From contig NC_080584.1 of NCBI RefSeq assembly GCF_029962835.1, positions 84,472,862 to 84,536,861 on the forward strand: a DNA stretch of 64,000 bases, written 5' to 3'. Below are positions 1-10,217 of this stretch, in pieces. The DNA comes from Magnolia sinica (Eukaryota > Streptophyta > Magnoliopsida > Magnoliales > Magnoliaceae). The translations under genes were made by a program, and so were the position numbers. The number at the start of each line of letters is the position of its first letter. The first letter of the stretch is position 1. The notes under the pieces are model-generated. The model ran no database searches. It was not told the origin of the DNA and saw only the letters and a program-made list of their open reading frames with translations.

Positions 1-97
1 CTCAGGATCCAGCGTACATCACCAACGTGTGGGCCCACATGCTGAATAGGGTTGTCAATAGGATGGGCTGGCCAGTTGGGCTTCCAGTCCTGGGCAC
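1..97. other. Left edge, unassigned
   Basis: Short flank of the first hAT-like element. I see no gene. The last 8 bases (90-97, ctgggcac) form the left copy of that element's probable target-site duplication. Confidence 0.4.
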
Positions 98-738
98 TAG
101 GGCTGAAAGTCCGGCGGGTTGGGTTGGTGCTCAACCCTAGCCCAACCTAAGGTTGCGATACCTCAACCTTAACCCAACTCAACCTAACCTCGGGTTAGGA
201 ATTCTCAACCCAAGTCCAACCCAAGCGGGCTCAGGTTGGTCAAGTGGTTACGTGCTAATATTTTCATTATTACATTAGTCTATTATATTTTTAATACGCA
301 TCTTTTTTTTTCTACATATGATTTTATTAATTATATATACAGTTATTTACGGTAAAGAATTTCATTTTTTCTAAAGAAGCAAGGTAAAAGATCGAACAGC
401 AACTTTTTTAAAAGTCATGCTGTTTAGCTCGCAATGTATCTGGGAGAGAGAAATCCAATGTATCTTATTAGCTTGAGTCATCAAAAATGACGTGGACTAA
501 TGAAACTCGATGAATTTCCTTTGCTTTCAATACAGACGATCCACATTCAATTACAATTTATAAGTAACTTATATATTAATTGGGTTCGGGTTAGGTCAGA
601 CAACCCAATACTTCAACCCATGCCCAACCCAAGTTTTATCGGGTTGGTGTTTGTATAACCCAAGCTTGAGACTAAACCCGATACATCATGCCCTATCCCA
701 ACCCAATGTGGGATCAGTCACAGGTGGGTTCAGCCCTA
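98..738 (-). mobile_element. Non-autonomous hAT-like element, TAGGGCTG family, copy 1
   Basis: The element starts TAGGGCTGAAAG and ends with the inverted counterpart (..CAGCCCTA). The flanking 8-mers ctgggcac (90-97) and ttggccac (739-746) match at 6 of 8 positions, as expected for an aged hAT target-site duplication. Both ends are rich in CCAACCC/GGGTTGG, and the AT-rich core has no coding potential. The copy at 60,840-61,496 shares the core in opposite orientation (the segment reading attagtctattata here). No transposase is present, so it must have been mobilised in trans. Superfamily is inferred from end sequence and duplication length only. Confidence 0.75.
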
Positions 739-1264
739 TTGGCCACCTCTGGCCGAACTTGTGCTAGGGTATCAGGACCAAGTGCCTGGGCTCAGACTGG
801 GTTGGGCCTTCGTTGAACAAGGCAGGCTGGGCTCAGACAGAGCAGCTTGGCCCACCCTAACTCGGCATGTTGAGACCCCTAATGATGAGTATCCAAATGA
901 CCTGAACCGTCTATGTTGTGGGGTCTATAATATAGATGATTTTGACCATTGCCAATATCTGTAAATGAGTTTAGAAAAACAAAAAGGAGAGTTTTAATGG
1001 CTCCCATTTAACATTAAAAATCACAACTTAGGATCATAGTTGAGTTCTTAACAAGGGAAAATGGTTTATCTGTGGTAGTAACACAAATATGAACGGTTCA
1101 AATCAACTAAAGATTTCAACGTGTGGGGCCCAGTCGGTACCAGTGTTGAATCATGAGTCACGCGCGAGAGCCGCAAAATACGACTTGGGTTTTGCACCCT
1201 ATTGAAGATAGATTTTCCAGGTGGGGCGACGGCGACATTTCCTACCTACACAAATGGTTGGTTG
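739..1264. other. Unassigned intergenic stretch
   Basis: I find no gene, RNA or recognisable element here. Short open frames lack codon structure and any family resemblance. Confidence 0.4.
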
Positions 1265-1555
1265 GATCAAGCTGATAATTAGCTGATATTTGTGTCTTCC
1301 CTTTATCCAGGTCATCATGACTCTATCATCAGGTTGGATTGCAAATAAAAATTACGGTGGGCCTTTGGAAAATTTTAATGGTGGCCGTCCAATCACTATT
1401 GTTTCTTATGCTATGGTACAGTCTAAGTAAGATTTATATCTAATGTGTAAAATAATATGGAAAAACATATGGACGGCCTGGATATGCAAAAACATATACA
1501 TCAAGGTGAACCCCACGGTCAGGGCCGCACCACGTTGGGTGAAGGTAGGCCGCAC
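1265..1555. repeat. GGGCCCAC foldback family, half copy
   Basis: Carries the right half of the abundant foldback repeat: the 'gatcaagctgat.atttgtg' stretch, the 'acggtgggcc' and 'gtggccgtccaatcac' phrases, then 'atggacggcctggatatg' and a terminal 'cagggccgcacc'. The matching left half is absent. The adjacent hAT-like element begins within 10 bases of its end. Confidence 0.6.
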
Positions 1556-1563
1556 CTTATATC

Positions 1564-2443
1564 TAGGAATGTACACCGAGTCGAATCGAGTCGAGCTGGC
1601 TTCAGCTCGACTCGGCTCGAATACCAGCTGACCTCTACTTGAACTCTGCTCGGCTTAGTCCTCGAGCTTGATAGGCCAACTCGGCTCGATTCCCTCAGCA
1701 GCTCGGGTCGAGTTCACCATTGAGGCATTTCCACAAGCACTTGAACTGCAACTTCAAAATCCCACTGCTTTACAAATAGAGGCAATAATTTTGAATATCC
1801 CACATGATTGACATAAGTGATTGTATGTAGAGTTGTGGGTGGGTTGAATGCAGCCAACAGACAAATGATATCCAGCAAATAGTTTTGAATTCAATGCACT
1901 TACCGAAAGTATAGGTGATGGGCTTTCTATCACGAAGGGAGCGTCCTAAGGAAAGCCCATCTGTGGTCATAATGCTATCAAGGAGTGCTTCTCTTTGTTG
2001 TTTCTTAAGCAATTTCTCTTTCCTCTGTTGACAGTTAAAACTCAATGATCACATGAAATCTACCTCCACAAGTACAGTTCTGTGATTTGTTTCTTTACTG
2101 TTCTTCATGATTCATCTGTATCAGTATTTACTTGCATGCTGGGGATTCCCTGTATATTAATTTTTGTAGTTGAGTCATTTTAACAAACAGTTGGTGAGCA
2201 GCATCAATGGCAAAGCAATTGAGTCACCGATCTGGCCCGATCTGAGTTCAATTCAAGCTGGATTCGATCCGAATCGAGTCGAGCTGAGGCATGCTCGAAT
2301 TCCACTCAAACTCATTTTCGAGAAAAAATAAAATAAAATCAGCCCAACTTGACTTGAACTCAACTTCAGACCGAGTCAAATTGGGCTTTTTTGAGTCGAG
2401 TCGAGCGAGATAACTGAGCCAGATCGGTTCGTGTACACCCTTT
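1564..2443 (-). mobile_element. hAT-like element (TAGGGGTGTACA family), copy A, carrying a host gene fragment
   Basis: Begins TAGGAATGTACAC and ends GTGTACACCC, matching in inverted form the ends of the copies at 9,624-10,217 and 25,362-25,949. Both ends carry the family's TCGAGTCGAG-rich arms. The inner arm at about 1,705-1,795 (ttccacaagcacttgaactg) and the arm at about 2,165-2,235 (gagtcattttaacaaacagt) are shared with those copies in reverse orientation. The roughly 350 bases between them are not in the other copies and hold an intron-exon-intron gene fragment. The flanking 8-mers do not match, so the insertion duplication is lost or the ends are eroded. Confidence 0.7.
1904..2024 (-). 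pseudogene. Captured exon fragment of a DDT-domain-like chromatin protein gene
   Basis: On the minus strand a 121-base open stretch is bounded by an acceptor (..ctgtcaacag) and a consensus donor (GTAAGT). It encodes 40 residues including QQREALLDSIMTTDGLSLGR and SLRDRKPITYTF. I recall this as the conserved segment that precedes 'DDYDRSI' in plant DDT-domain proteins. The exon ends in phase 1 (TTC G), which would continue as F-D, as in that family. It has no start codon, no further exons and no in-frame stop. It sits inside a hAT-like element, so it looks like a transduplicated exon rather than a gene. The parent-gene identity is from memory and moderately certain. Confidence 0.6.
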
Positions 2444-2599
2444 TGGGAATCACACTTTCAGATTATCATAGAGATTACTCGCCTTCACTTTCCGGCAGTT
2501 AATCATGGCCGTTAACAGTTAGCTTTGTATCTTGAATAAATTCTCATCCACGCAAGGTCTCAAATCATACATAAAATTGCCACGTGTACTACATTAGTT

Positions 2600-3085
2600 T
2601 GAATTGTACCGAGGAAGTTCCTGTAGTCTGAAACCATGCCAGGCACGCAGAGATGACTGTGACAAATCCACTCCGTCCATAAGTTTCGAAAGACCACAAT
2701 AAGACAGGAATCCAAAAATAGGAAGATCCAAATCTTAGGTGGGCCACACAACACGAAAGAGAAGGGATTGAACGTTCAATATTGGAAACACCTTGGGGGC
2801 CACAGAAGTTTTGTATCATAATCATATTTTGCATATAGTTTATCTGATTCATAATAACCATATGAACCGTTTGGATCGCATATAAACATTATGATCGGGT
2901 TCAGGGAGGTTTCAATGGCTGACGTTTCTGTTCTCACTGTTTCATGTGGTGTGGGCATCTACGTTTTCGAATCTGTATGATTGATGGATTTCTGTATTGT
3001 TGTGGTCTCTCGGAACTGATAGACGGAGTTGATTTATCATCGGGCATCTCTTTGGGCCTCACATAGCTTCCGAACACAGGCAATT
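2600..3085. repeat. GGGCCCAC foldback family, near-complete copy
   Basis: Diverged copy with opposing ends (gacaaatccactccgtccat on the left, tagacggagttgatttatca on the right). The central part carries the family phrases 'aggtgggccacac', 'ttgggggccacagaag' and 'gaaccgtttggatcgcat'. Short open frames across it are shared by chance among copies and are not genes. Confidence 0.6.
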
Positions 3086-3494
3086 GGTGGCTCTGCCATG
3101 CACGTGTTCTGCCTTTTATAACCTTTTAGAAAAATCACAGGATACTCACCAGATGTATTGCACGTACGATCTTCTCGGGATTTGAGTTCTGACGCGTGGT
3201 CCCATACTCAGTAATTCGGACAACTCTGTCTGCTGCCTTCCATTTGCCGAGTTGAATGAAACATGGACGTACGCTTCTATAATCAATATATCATTTGTCC
3301 ATCTTCAATTCTAGTGCGGAAGTTACCACATACCAAAAATTCCAGATGTTATCTGAGCCGTAGGTTTCTTCATGTTACAATCAGCCAGTTGTACTCATCA
3401 GTTGGGCCATAACGGTGTCCACATTCAATATAGTCATGTGACCCGTCCCAATGACTGGATCAACCTGATTTTTGGGCCACGACCTGGATGATGC
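3086..3494. other. Unassigned stretch between foldback repeats
   Basis: No gene or classifiable element seen. It contains short phrases typical of local repeats (tcaacctgatttttgggcca) but no clear ends. Confidence 0.35.
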
Positions 3495-3990
3495 TGCACA
3501 CAGGAAGCGGATTTCCTGCGAAACTTAGGTAGTGCCCACGGTGATGTTTTTGAAAAATCTAATCTGTCCATCCTTTCTGTGAGCTCGTTTTAGGACTTGG
3601 ATCAAAAAATGAGCCGGATCCGATACTCAAGTAGGCCGAAAATGTTAGGATTGAACGTCCACATTTGAAATACTCGTGGGACCACAGAAGCTTTGAATCA
3701 GTATAATATTTGTGTTATCAGTTCATCCCAGTAAGAATGACGTTATGAACAGTATGGATGGCATGTAAACATCACTGTAGACCCAGGGAGATTTCAACGG
3801 TGGGAATTTCCCTGCCCATCTTTTCCTTTAGTGCGGCGCACTTGACTCTTGGATCTTGTTCAGTTTTTCCCTCGAGTCCTAAAATGAGCTCACAAAACGG
3901 ATGGACAGAGTGGATTTCTCCAAAACATGACGGTGGGCCCCACCTAGGTTTCCAGCGCAGGTACTTCCTGCTTAAAGCCTTTCGCAGGAC
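3495..3990. repeat. GGGCCCAC foldback family, complete copy
   Basis: The ends form a long imperfect inverted repeat: 'acaggaagcggatttcctgc' near 3,498 pairs with 'gcgcaggtacttcctgc' near 3,955. Internally, 'cccacggtgatgttttt' mirrors 'aaaacatgacggtgggcccc'. The open frames on both strands (about 80 codons each) are mirror products of this palindromic structure and not coding. Confidence 0.7.
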
Positions 3991-4355
3991 ATCCGCGTCC
4001 CTGCACACATGCACACGATAGGCACACGTGGCAATTTGTTTTGCTTTGAGTTGAGCGGGCTATTTAATGTAGGCAGTTGGAGTTGATTCCCCACACCACT
4101 GATGGCCAGCGCAAACAAGGACTAGAAATAAATACAAAGAACACAAGAAATAGAGCAGATAGACGGTCCAAAAATAATAATAATAATAATACATTTTTAA
4201 TACTAACGCTATTACATACTAACCAAAAACTCTCATATTACAGAAGGGACGCCAAAATGCCCACTCTCTCGCACTCGAAGAAGGAGAAACCCAAAAAAAA
4301 AAAAAAAATACAAGTCCTACAGTAGATGTTTGTGTAGTGTAAAGGAGGAATGGAT

Positions 4356-4627
4356 TCAAGGAACTGGGTATGATTTGCTATTACACATGCATTTGTAAGC
4401 CATAGGACATGTCTCTGCCTCTTCCAAAGAAGCGCACATGAAGCTCACCATCACTAGCCGGCATGGCTTGCATGACCCACATGCATGCGAGCAATCAGGC
4501 AATCTAGAGCCTGCAATCTCAAGAGTCCCGGACCTCATCCTCCTTTCCTGGTTGTAGTAGTAGACTTTTCCCATCGAAGTAGCAGCATCTCCACCTGTTG
4601 GCCGTGTTGGATGATGATGGCTGTGAC
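4356..4627 (-). CDS. EPF1: EPF1 exon 2 (propeptide end and mature cysteine-rich domain)
   Basis: Begins after a pyrimidine-rich acceptor (tctctcttgacag) and ends at TGA (4356-4358). It encodes the His-rich stretch HSHHHPTRPT, a basic segment, and the whole eight-cysteine mature domain (C-X3-C-X2-C-X2-C spacing at its start). An open frame reads upstream through the intron to 4709, but its start is intronic. Confidence 0.9.
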
Positions 4628-5067
4628 CTGTCAAGAGAGAGAACAAAGGACACCACATGTTTATTACACTGTCCTTTTTCATATGAAACGAATTACAGTG
4701 CAATGGCAAGAATATGATTTGGGTTCACGACATTGTAGTGATTGGATCATCCTAACCATCCAAGCTGAGTGACCATCAAACGAATGGTTATTACAATGGC
4801 CATTTTAGAGTTGAGAAGTATATATAACAGCTATATATGTATACAGCTGTATAGTTACCTACAAGATATACTTGAATAATCTAGTAGATACAGCAGATTA
4901 TAGTTTTATCTACTCTCACGTGCATGTCTGTGGACGGTTAAGATTTGAAAAAAGAGATTAGAAGAGAACATACGTGAGTGAGACCGTCCAATGGATCTTG
5001 ATAATGCAACCATTGGAAGAAGGAGAAGAAGCCCCAGAAGGACAGCACTGCTCATGCAAAACCTCAT
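4356..5067 (-). CDS. EPF1: EPF1: secreted epidermal patterning factor peptide (2 exons, complete)
   Basis: Exon 1 is 4974-5067 and exon 2 is 4356-4627, joined across a 346-bp intron with GT (4973-4972) and AG ends; the phase (CGT split C|GT) restores an open frame of 121 aa plus stop. The N-terminus is a signal peptide (MRFCMSSA followed by VLLGLLLLLPMVA). A basic, His-rich propeptide follows, then a C-terminal domain starting GSRLPDCSHACGSC and ending in the sequence SKSYPVP, with eight cysteines. This matches my recollection of Arabidopsis EPF1 almost residue for residue; EPF2 and the EPFLs differ in the loop and tail. EPF1 is an apoplastic ligand of ERECTA-family receptors with TMM, and enforces spacing between stomata. 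The four expected disulfides and propeptide cleavage near the RR pair before the cysteine domain are family knowledge. A TATA box lies 59-70 bases upstream of the ATG. No defect is visible. Confidence 0.9.
4974..5067 (-). CDS. EPF1: EPF1 exon 1 (signal peptide)
   Basis: ATG at 5065-5067 opens 31 codons plus one base. The residues are MRFCMSSA, a leucine-rich core and PMVALSRSIGRSHS, a typical secretory signal. The donor is AC|GTATGT. It is too short to stand out as an open frame, and was found by extending the cysteine domain upstream. Confidence 0.85.
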
Positions 5068-5125
5068 AGCTATGGATTGGCTTTTGTTAATTAAGTTGGG
5101 GATGGTTGGAGTGACTGAGATATGT

Positions 5126-5137
5126 CTATATATAAAG
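5126..5137 (-). promoter_or_regulatory. TATA box of EPF1
   Basis: On the minus strand the sequence reads CTTTATATATAG, with its proximal edge 59 bases upstream of the EPF1 ATG. A start site about 30 bases downstream would give a 5' leader of roughly 30-40 bases. Confidence 0.65.
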
Positions 5138-5206
5138 GAGGAAGGACAGGAGGAGTATTGAAGTGCATCACAGGCGGAGTATGTTGGTTGGGGGTGTAGA
5201 TCACAT

Positions 5207-5208
<2 letters not shown>

Positions 5209-5259
<51 letters not shown>
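5209..5259. repeat. (AG)n microsatellite in the EPF1 promoter
   Basis: About 25 perfect AG units, 70-130 bases upstream of the EPF1 TATA box. On the coding strand this is a CT tract, a composition common near plant promoters. It is a likely length polymorphism. Confidence 0.9.
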
Positions 5260-5264
<5 letters not shown>

Positions 5265-5431
5265 AAGGAAACGATTGGTGAACCGTACGAAAGGTGATAG
5301 TTTACGTGAGTAAGAGATAGGGGAGCGGAAGGAGTCATTACTGAGGGAAGTTATGAGTGCTTCTGCTCCCTCAAAAGACAAAACCCCACTCTCTCACTAT
5401 GCAATGAGAATGTTACGTGTGATTGCTTTTA

Positions 5432-5460
5432 CTCTCTCTCTCTCGCTTTTACTCTCTCTC

Positions 5461-5503
<43 letters not shown>
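5432..5503. repeat. (CT)n microsatellite, interrupted
   Basis: Two CT tracts separated by short interruptions. Flanking phrases (aaaaccccactctctca, tatgcaatgagaatgt) occur on both sides, so the tract lies within a local direct duplication (about 5,383-5,412 and 5,505-5,543). Open frames across it are low complexity. Confidence 0.8.
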
Positions 5504-5644
5504 CAAAACCCCACTCTCTCAGTAGTCAGTATGCAATGAGAATGTAATGTGTGATTGTTTTTATTTCTTTCTTACTCTTCTCTCTCTCTCTCATGCGTAG
5601 GTAAGTGACACGAGTGAGTGAGATCCAGGCCATTCCTAGTTACG

Positions 5645-6125
5645 GGGCGTGGCTTCAGTGGGATCCTGGGATCCACCGAGGTGAGTGGATCCCTGACTTT
5701 GGGCCCACCGTGATGTATGTACCTTCATCCAAGCTGTCCATCCATTTTGATGGCTGATTTTAGGGTACGATAAAAAAGATAAGGAGACCCAAGTCTAACG
5801 CGGACTACACCACAGGATTAAAAACTTCTCGTGAGCCGCAAAAGTTTTGAATCAAGCAGATAGGTATCTGGTACTTCCATCAGGTCTTTGTGACCTTATA
5901 AACCGTTTGGATGGAAAATAAACATTTGAATAGTCTCCAGGAAGTTTTTAATGGTTGGTATTCAATCACCATATTTTCCCCATGGTTTGGTCCACCTAAG
6001 ATTTGGATCCGCTTCATTAATTTTTTCGATCAAGCCTAAAATAAGCTGATAAAACAGATGGACGGCATGGATGCAAGAAGCATACATTTCAGTCAGGGAT
6101 CCACCCACATCAGCCCAAGCCGTCA
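5645..6125. repeat. GGGCCCAC foldback family, complete copy
   Basis: Opens with 'gggatccaccgaggtgagtggatccctgactttgggcccaccgtgatgtatgt' type sequence and closes with 'tggacggcatggatgcaagaagcatacatttcagtcagggatccaccc', its inverted counterpart. The central part carries 'ctttgtgaccttataaaccg' and 'ttggatggaaaataaaca', shared with the copy at 59,435. Confidence 0.75.
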
Positions 6126-6309
6126 CTTGGGGTTTTTTATTATAATAGCCCTATAGAAAAACATTAGCACTAAAATAGGCAATTTCCCATGGGGCAAAAC
6201 TTTTTTAGGCTCAATATGAGATTTTTCTTTTTCTTTTTTTTTAGACTAAATTACCATTTTGACTACCTTCCCGTGTATGGCCTAGCTTGCAAATGACTCT
6301 TGGAGAAGC

Positions 6310-7224
6310 GGAGATTGTGGGTCCCACCGTTACCTCTTAGGGAGTGAGGACCACCTCCATTACCGATTCGAGAGATAGAGAGAGGGGGGACCACCAGCAC
6401 CATCGAATCATAGAGAAGGGACCACCACCACTGAAGGAGGAAGTTAAGACCTTTGCTTCAACCTCCTTGGGACCCACTTCGACAATCATCCAGCATGTTT
6501 ATAGTGACAGTACCTTTATTCCAACAACATTTTGAGGTGATAGTACCTTCAATCTGGCGACAATCTTCATACCATCGATCGATTTCAAGTTTTTAAAATT
6601 TTCCTTCAAGGGAGTGCGACTAATATGGCGGGTAAAGGTAAGAGTACAAAGCGTGAATGTTTTTTAAAGGTTTGCTAGTATGGATTGCACGTGGGTATTG
6701 TCGATCCCTCGGCCAGTATTGATCCCGCTTGGGCATTGTGGATCCCACCTGACCCACTGTGGATACCACTTGGCGATTGTGGATCGATCCAACCTGGGCA
6801 TCCTTTTTGTGGATGTTGAATGAATGAATGTTCATATGGATGTGTTTGTACATTGTGAGTGTTGAATTTTATACCTAGGTGAGATCCACGATCACCAAGT
6901 GGTATCCATAATGGGCCAAGTGGGATCCACAATGCCCAATTGGGATCAACAGTTGCTGAGGGATCCACAAAGTAAAAAACCCTTCATAAAAAGACGTTTA
7001 CACTACGTATTTTTACCTATACCTGCCATATCAATCACACTCCCTTGAAGAAAAACTTGAAATGGATTGATGGAACGGAGATTGTCGCCAGATTGAAGGT
7101 ATTATGACCTCAAATGTTGTCAAAATAAAGGTACTGTCACCATAAACACTCCGTAGGATTGTCAGAGTGGGTCTCACAGAGGTTGACACAACGGTATTAA
7201 CCGCCTTCTTCAATGGTAGTGATG

Positions 7225-7281
<57 letters not shown>

Positions 7282-7385
7282 TTGGTGGTGGTGGCAGTGG
7301 TCCTCTCTCTCTCTGATTCGGTGGTGGTGGCAATCTCCTCTCTCTCTCAAATCGGTGGTGGAGGTGGTTCCATCTCCCTAAAAAA
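6310..7385. mobile_element. Long foldback (palindromic) element of about 1.1 kb
   Basis: The left arm (about 6,335-6,830) and right arm (about 6,855-7,378) are reverse complements of each other. 'caatctggcgacaatcttca' on the left pairs with 'gagattgtcgccagattgaa' on the right, and 'cttcaagggagtgcgac' pairs with 'cacactcccttgaag'. The inner arms repeat 'gattgtggatccca' against 'gggatccacaatgcc'. The right arm has gained a (CT)n expansion (7,227-7,278). No protein is encoded. If transcribed, the RNA would form a very long hairpin. Confidence 0.75.
7227..7278. repeat. (CT)n microsatellite
   Basis: About 26 CT units inside the right arm of the foldback element; the left arm has only short GA runs at the corresponding place. 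Confidence 0.9.
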
Positions 7386-7837
7386 AATCTGAAAACCTGA
7401 AAAATGGGTTAGAGTGTGGGTTCGACCCCACATACATACCTAGGGAATGGTACTATGGGACCCATCGTGCATCTCCATTGATATCCATTCCGACCATTAG
7501 CTTAGTGAAATAATTTTACAGCATGACCTTAAGAATCGTTGAAGAAGACATCAGTGATAGACCACACCAGAGGAAATAGGCCAACAGAGAAAGGCCATTG
7601 TGCTCTCTATTGGGGGCCATAGAGGCCTCAAATGAAGATGACATCAACACCCCCAAATATCCAAGCATTCCCAAAAGTGAACGAACGGATCGGATCTCCC
7701 AAATAATGGGCCCATATGTGGCTTCGTGGGACCCACAATCTCCTCTAAAAAAAATATTGCCCAACAATAAATTGGCCATTTTAAGGCTGATGTTATTCCA
7801 TAGAGCTATTATAGTAAAAATCCCGCCCACTTGATAG
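7386..7837. other. Unassigned stretch
   Basis: Overlapping open frames of 104 and 78 codons occur on opposite strands but neither shows a family signature, and part is composed of local repeat phrases (gggcccatatgtggcttcgtgggaccca). I do not call a gene. Confidence 0.35.
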
Positions 7838-8366
7838 ATGGGAAAGGATTAAGTGAGACCTCGGCCGCACCCAAGATGGTGCAGCCCTTATAGTGGGGCC
7901 CACCTTAATGCATGTATTTTGTATCCACTATGTCCATTCATTTTTCCAGATCGTTTTAGGGCATGATCCAAAAATGAATCCAATTATCAGGTGGACCATA
8001 TTATAAGAAACAGTGGTGATTGAACGATTACAATTAAAAACATCTTAAGACGCAGGTTAATGTCTCTGTGGTGTTTATTTCCATCCAATCTGTTGACACG
8101 TAAGCCTGGACATAGGGAAAAAAACAAATATCAACTTGATCTAGAACTTTTGTGGCCTATTAATGATCTATCACCACTGTTTCTTATGGTATGGTCTACC
8201 TGATAATTGGATTTGCTTCATTTTGGGATAATGTGCCCTAAAATGATATGGAAAAAAGGATGGACAACGTGGATGTAGAATACATACATCAAGATGGGCC
8301 CGATGGTAAGGGCCACATCGTCTCAGGTGAGGCCGAGGTCTCACCTAATCCGCTTCCCTAATAGAT
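7838..8366. repeat. GGGCCCAC foldback family, complete copy
   Basis: The terminal inverted repeat 'gattaagtgagacctcggcc' pairs with 'ggccgaggtctcacctaatc'. Halves mirror each other through 'aggtggaccatattataagaaacagtggtgat' and 'atcaccactgtttcttatggtatggtctacct'. It is the same sub-family as the copy at 59,435-59,990. Confidence 0.85.
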
Positions 8367-8513
8367 ACCATGATTTCTACTATTATGCAGGAGATTGGGA
8401 ATGTCCACAACACCTATTTTAAGCAGTAGTGGTGCGTAAAACATCAAAACTTTGTGGGGGCAACCATGTTGTATGTTACTGTATGTAAAATCTACTTCGT
8501 CCATCAAGCAAGT

Positions 8514-8571
8514 GATAAGGGAGAATTCATAGTCTCCACAAGTGTGTGGAGGCCTTAATTCCTCCCTTATC
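8514..8571. repeat. 58-bp near-perfect hairpin
   Basis: GATAAGGGAG..AATT..CTCCACA pairs with TGTGGAG..TTAATTCCTCCCTTATC around a short agtg loop. It could be a small palindromic element end or a structured RNA, but nothing around it suggests a gene. Confidence 0.6.
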
Positions 8572-8784
8572 GGTGAGAACCCTTGTTTATACCATCCATA
8601 AAAGGATCATCTAGATTTTAAGACTCCTTGGACCACAACAATCTTAACAATGTGAAATTTCTTCACCCTAATGAATTACATCTTGAATAAGGGGTTTGAT
8701 GAAAAATGCACCATGGTGACCCTACATATTAAGCTATGTTGTCACCTCATTGCCATTATTCCATGTGATGGCCCACCGAGATTG

Positions 8785-8975
8785 TGGATGATACTTTAAT
8801 GCAAGGGCATTTTCACATCGGGCTTGAGTGGGGTCATCTGTGGGATGCAGGGGCACACTCGGGGTGGGTGGGGCACACGGAGGAGGTCTTGTGTTCAAGA
8901 CTCCTCACCATGGGTGATTAATGCGCATTTCACATCAGGCTCGAGTGGGGTAGCCCGTCGGATGCGGGGAATATT
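8785..8975 (+). repeat. Dispersed repeat 'atgcaagggcattttcacatcgggc', copy 1
   Basis: Shares 'gcattttcacatcgggcttgagtgggg' and 'cactcggggtgggtgggg' with the inverted copy at 37,235-37,440. It also contains an internal partial duplication (cattttcacatcgggctTGAGTGGGG and gcatttcacatcaggctCGAGTGGGG). Confidence 0.55.
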
Positions 8976-9623
8976 CACATTTAGTATTGGTTAGACTAGT
9001 TTGCAAGAGTTTACAGCAAATATGCTTCTAAGATACAATAAGCATCTCTCTTAAATCGGAGAAATGTAGGTTTTGGCCTGTAAAATTGAAAAACCACACC
9101 CCAAACACACTTTTACAATATACACTACTAACTTTACTATTATAGTTTATCACATGACCTTTTTCCTGTGTGCAATTTATCCTGTGAAAAATCTGCAATG
9201 TCTACAACTTTTCTAAAATGACCCAAATTCAAAAAATGGAGAATGAGAGAAAAGATTGTTGGAATTGTTATGATTCGGAATAACCCAAAATTTAGTTTTT
9301 ATAGAACCATAAGGGTTACTTTAAGTCTTTAATTTTTCATTAAAAATAAATCTTTTTCAATGATATCTTTTAATTAATGGCATTCCTCCACCATGATTTT
9401 TTAATTCAAAGTTAAGAAATAGGTACAACCATTAACTAAGAGTCACAATGACTCATAATCCATGAGCTATGAAGATTCACCCAAAAACCCTCCATTTTCT
9501 TCTTCATTTTTCTTATATTTGAATAAATTCAAATTTTTTTCATTTCTTTATTTAAAAATAAAACCCAACATATGCCACGTAGACCAAAAATAAAGAAGTG
9601 GCGTAGATTGAGTATTGTACTAC
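8976..9623. other. AT-rich unassigned stretch
   Basis: No gene, RNA or recognised repeat. It is AT-rich, with stop codons dense in all frames. Confidence 0.4.
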
Positions 9624-10217
9624 TTGGGGTGTACATGAACCGAGGTAGCTCGGTTAGCTTGCTCGGCTCGACTCGAAAAAGCTCGATTTGACTCGGTTCG
9701 AAGCTGAGTTCGAGCCGAATCGAGCTAATTTTTTTAGCTTGAAAATGAATTCGAGCTAAGTTTGAGCTGGCCCCAACTCGACTTGACTCAGATCAAACCC
9801 AACTCGAATCAAACTCGGATCGCACCAGTTTGGTGACTTGGCTACTTTGATATTGATGTTGCTCACCAAGTGTTTGATGAAATGACTCAACAAAGTGTGG
9901 CTGGTGGCAAGGAAGGTATGTATATGAAACAAATACCCTTTTTTCTTGATTTTTATGTTGCTTAGAAGGTGTTTGATGAAATACTTGTAAAACCACTATT
10001 GTTGTTTTACATACAGTGAGATTTTGAAGATGTAGTCCATGTGTTTGTGAAAATGTTGCACAAGCGAACTCAGCTCAAATTGGCCCGAGCTGCTGATCGA
10101 ACCGAGCTGAGCTGGCCAGTCAGGCTCGAGGACCAAGCCGAGCTGAGTTCGAGCTTGGGTCAGCTAGTGGCCAAGCCGAGTTGAGCTGAGGCCAGCTCGA
10201 CTTGGTGTACACCCCTA
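9624..10217 (+). mobile_element. hAT-like element (TAGGGGTGTACA family), copy B
   Basis: A 594-bp element starting TTGGGGTGTACA and ending TGTACACCCCTA. Flanks tgtactac (9,616-9,623) and agtactgc (10,218-10,225) match at 6 of 8 positions, consistent with an aged 8-bp hAT target duplication. Both arms are rich in CTCGACTCGG/GAGCTGAG. The core (about 9,825-10,060) is shared with copies A and C, including gttgatgaaatgactcaaca-like sequence. There is no transposase. Confidence 0.75.

Noticed and set aside
3758..4021. Overlapping open frames on both strands near 3.8-4.0 kb
   Set aside because: They lie in a palindromic foldback repeat, so both strands give mirror frames; no family signature.
9840..9935. 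PPR-like peptide (VAHQVFDEMTQ) in the TAGGGGTGTACA-family elements
   Set aside because: Only about a dozen residues resemble a PPR helix, with stops nearby and variation among copies; too short to claim gene capture.
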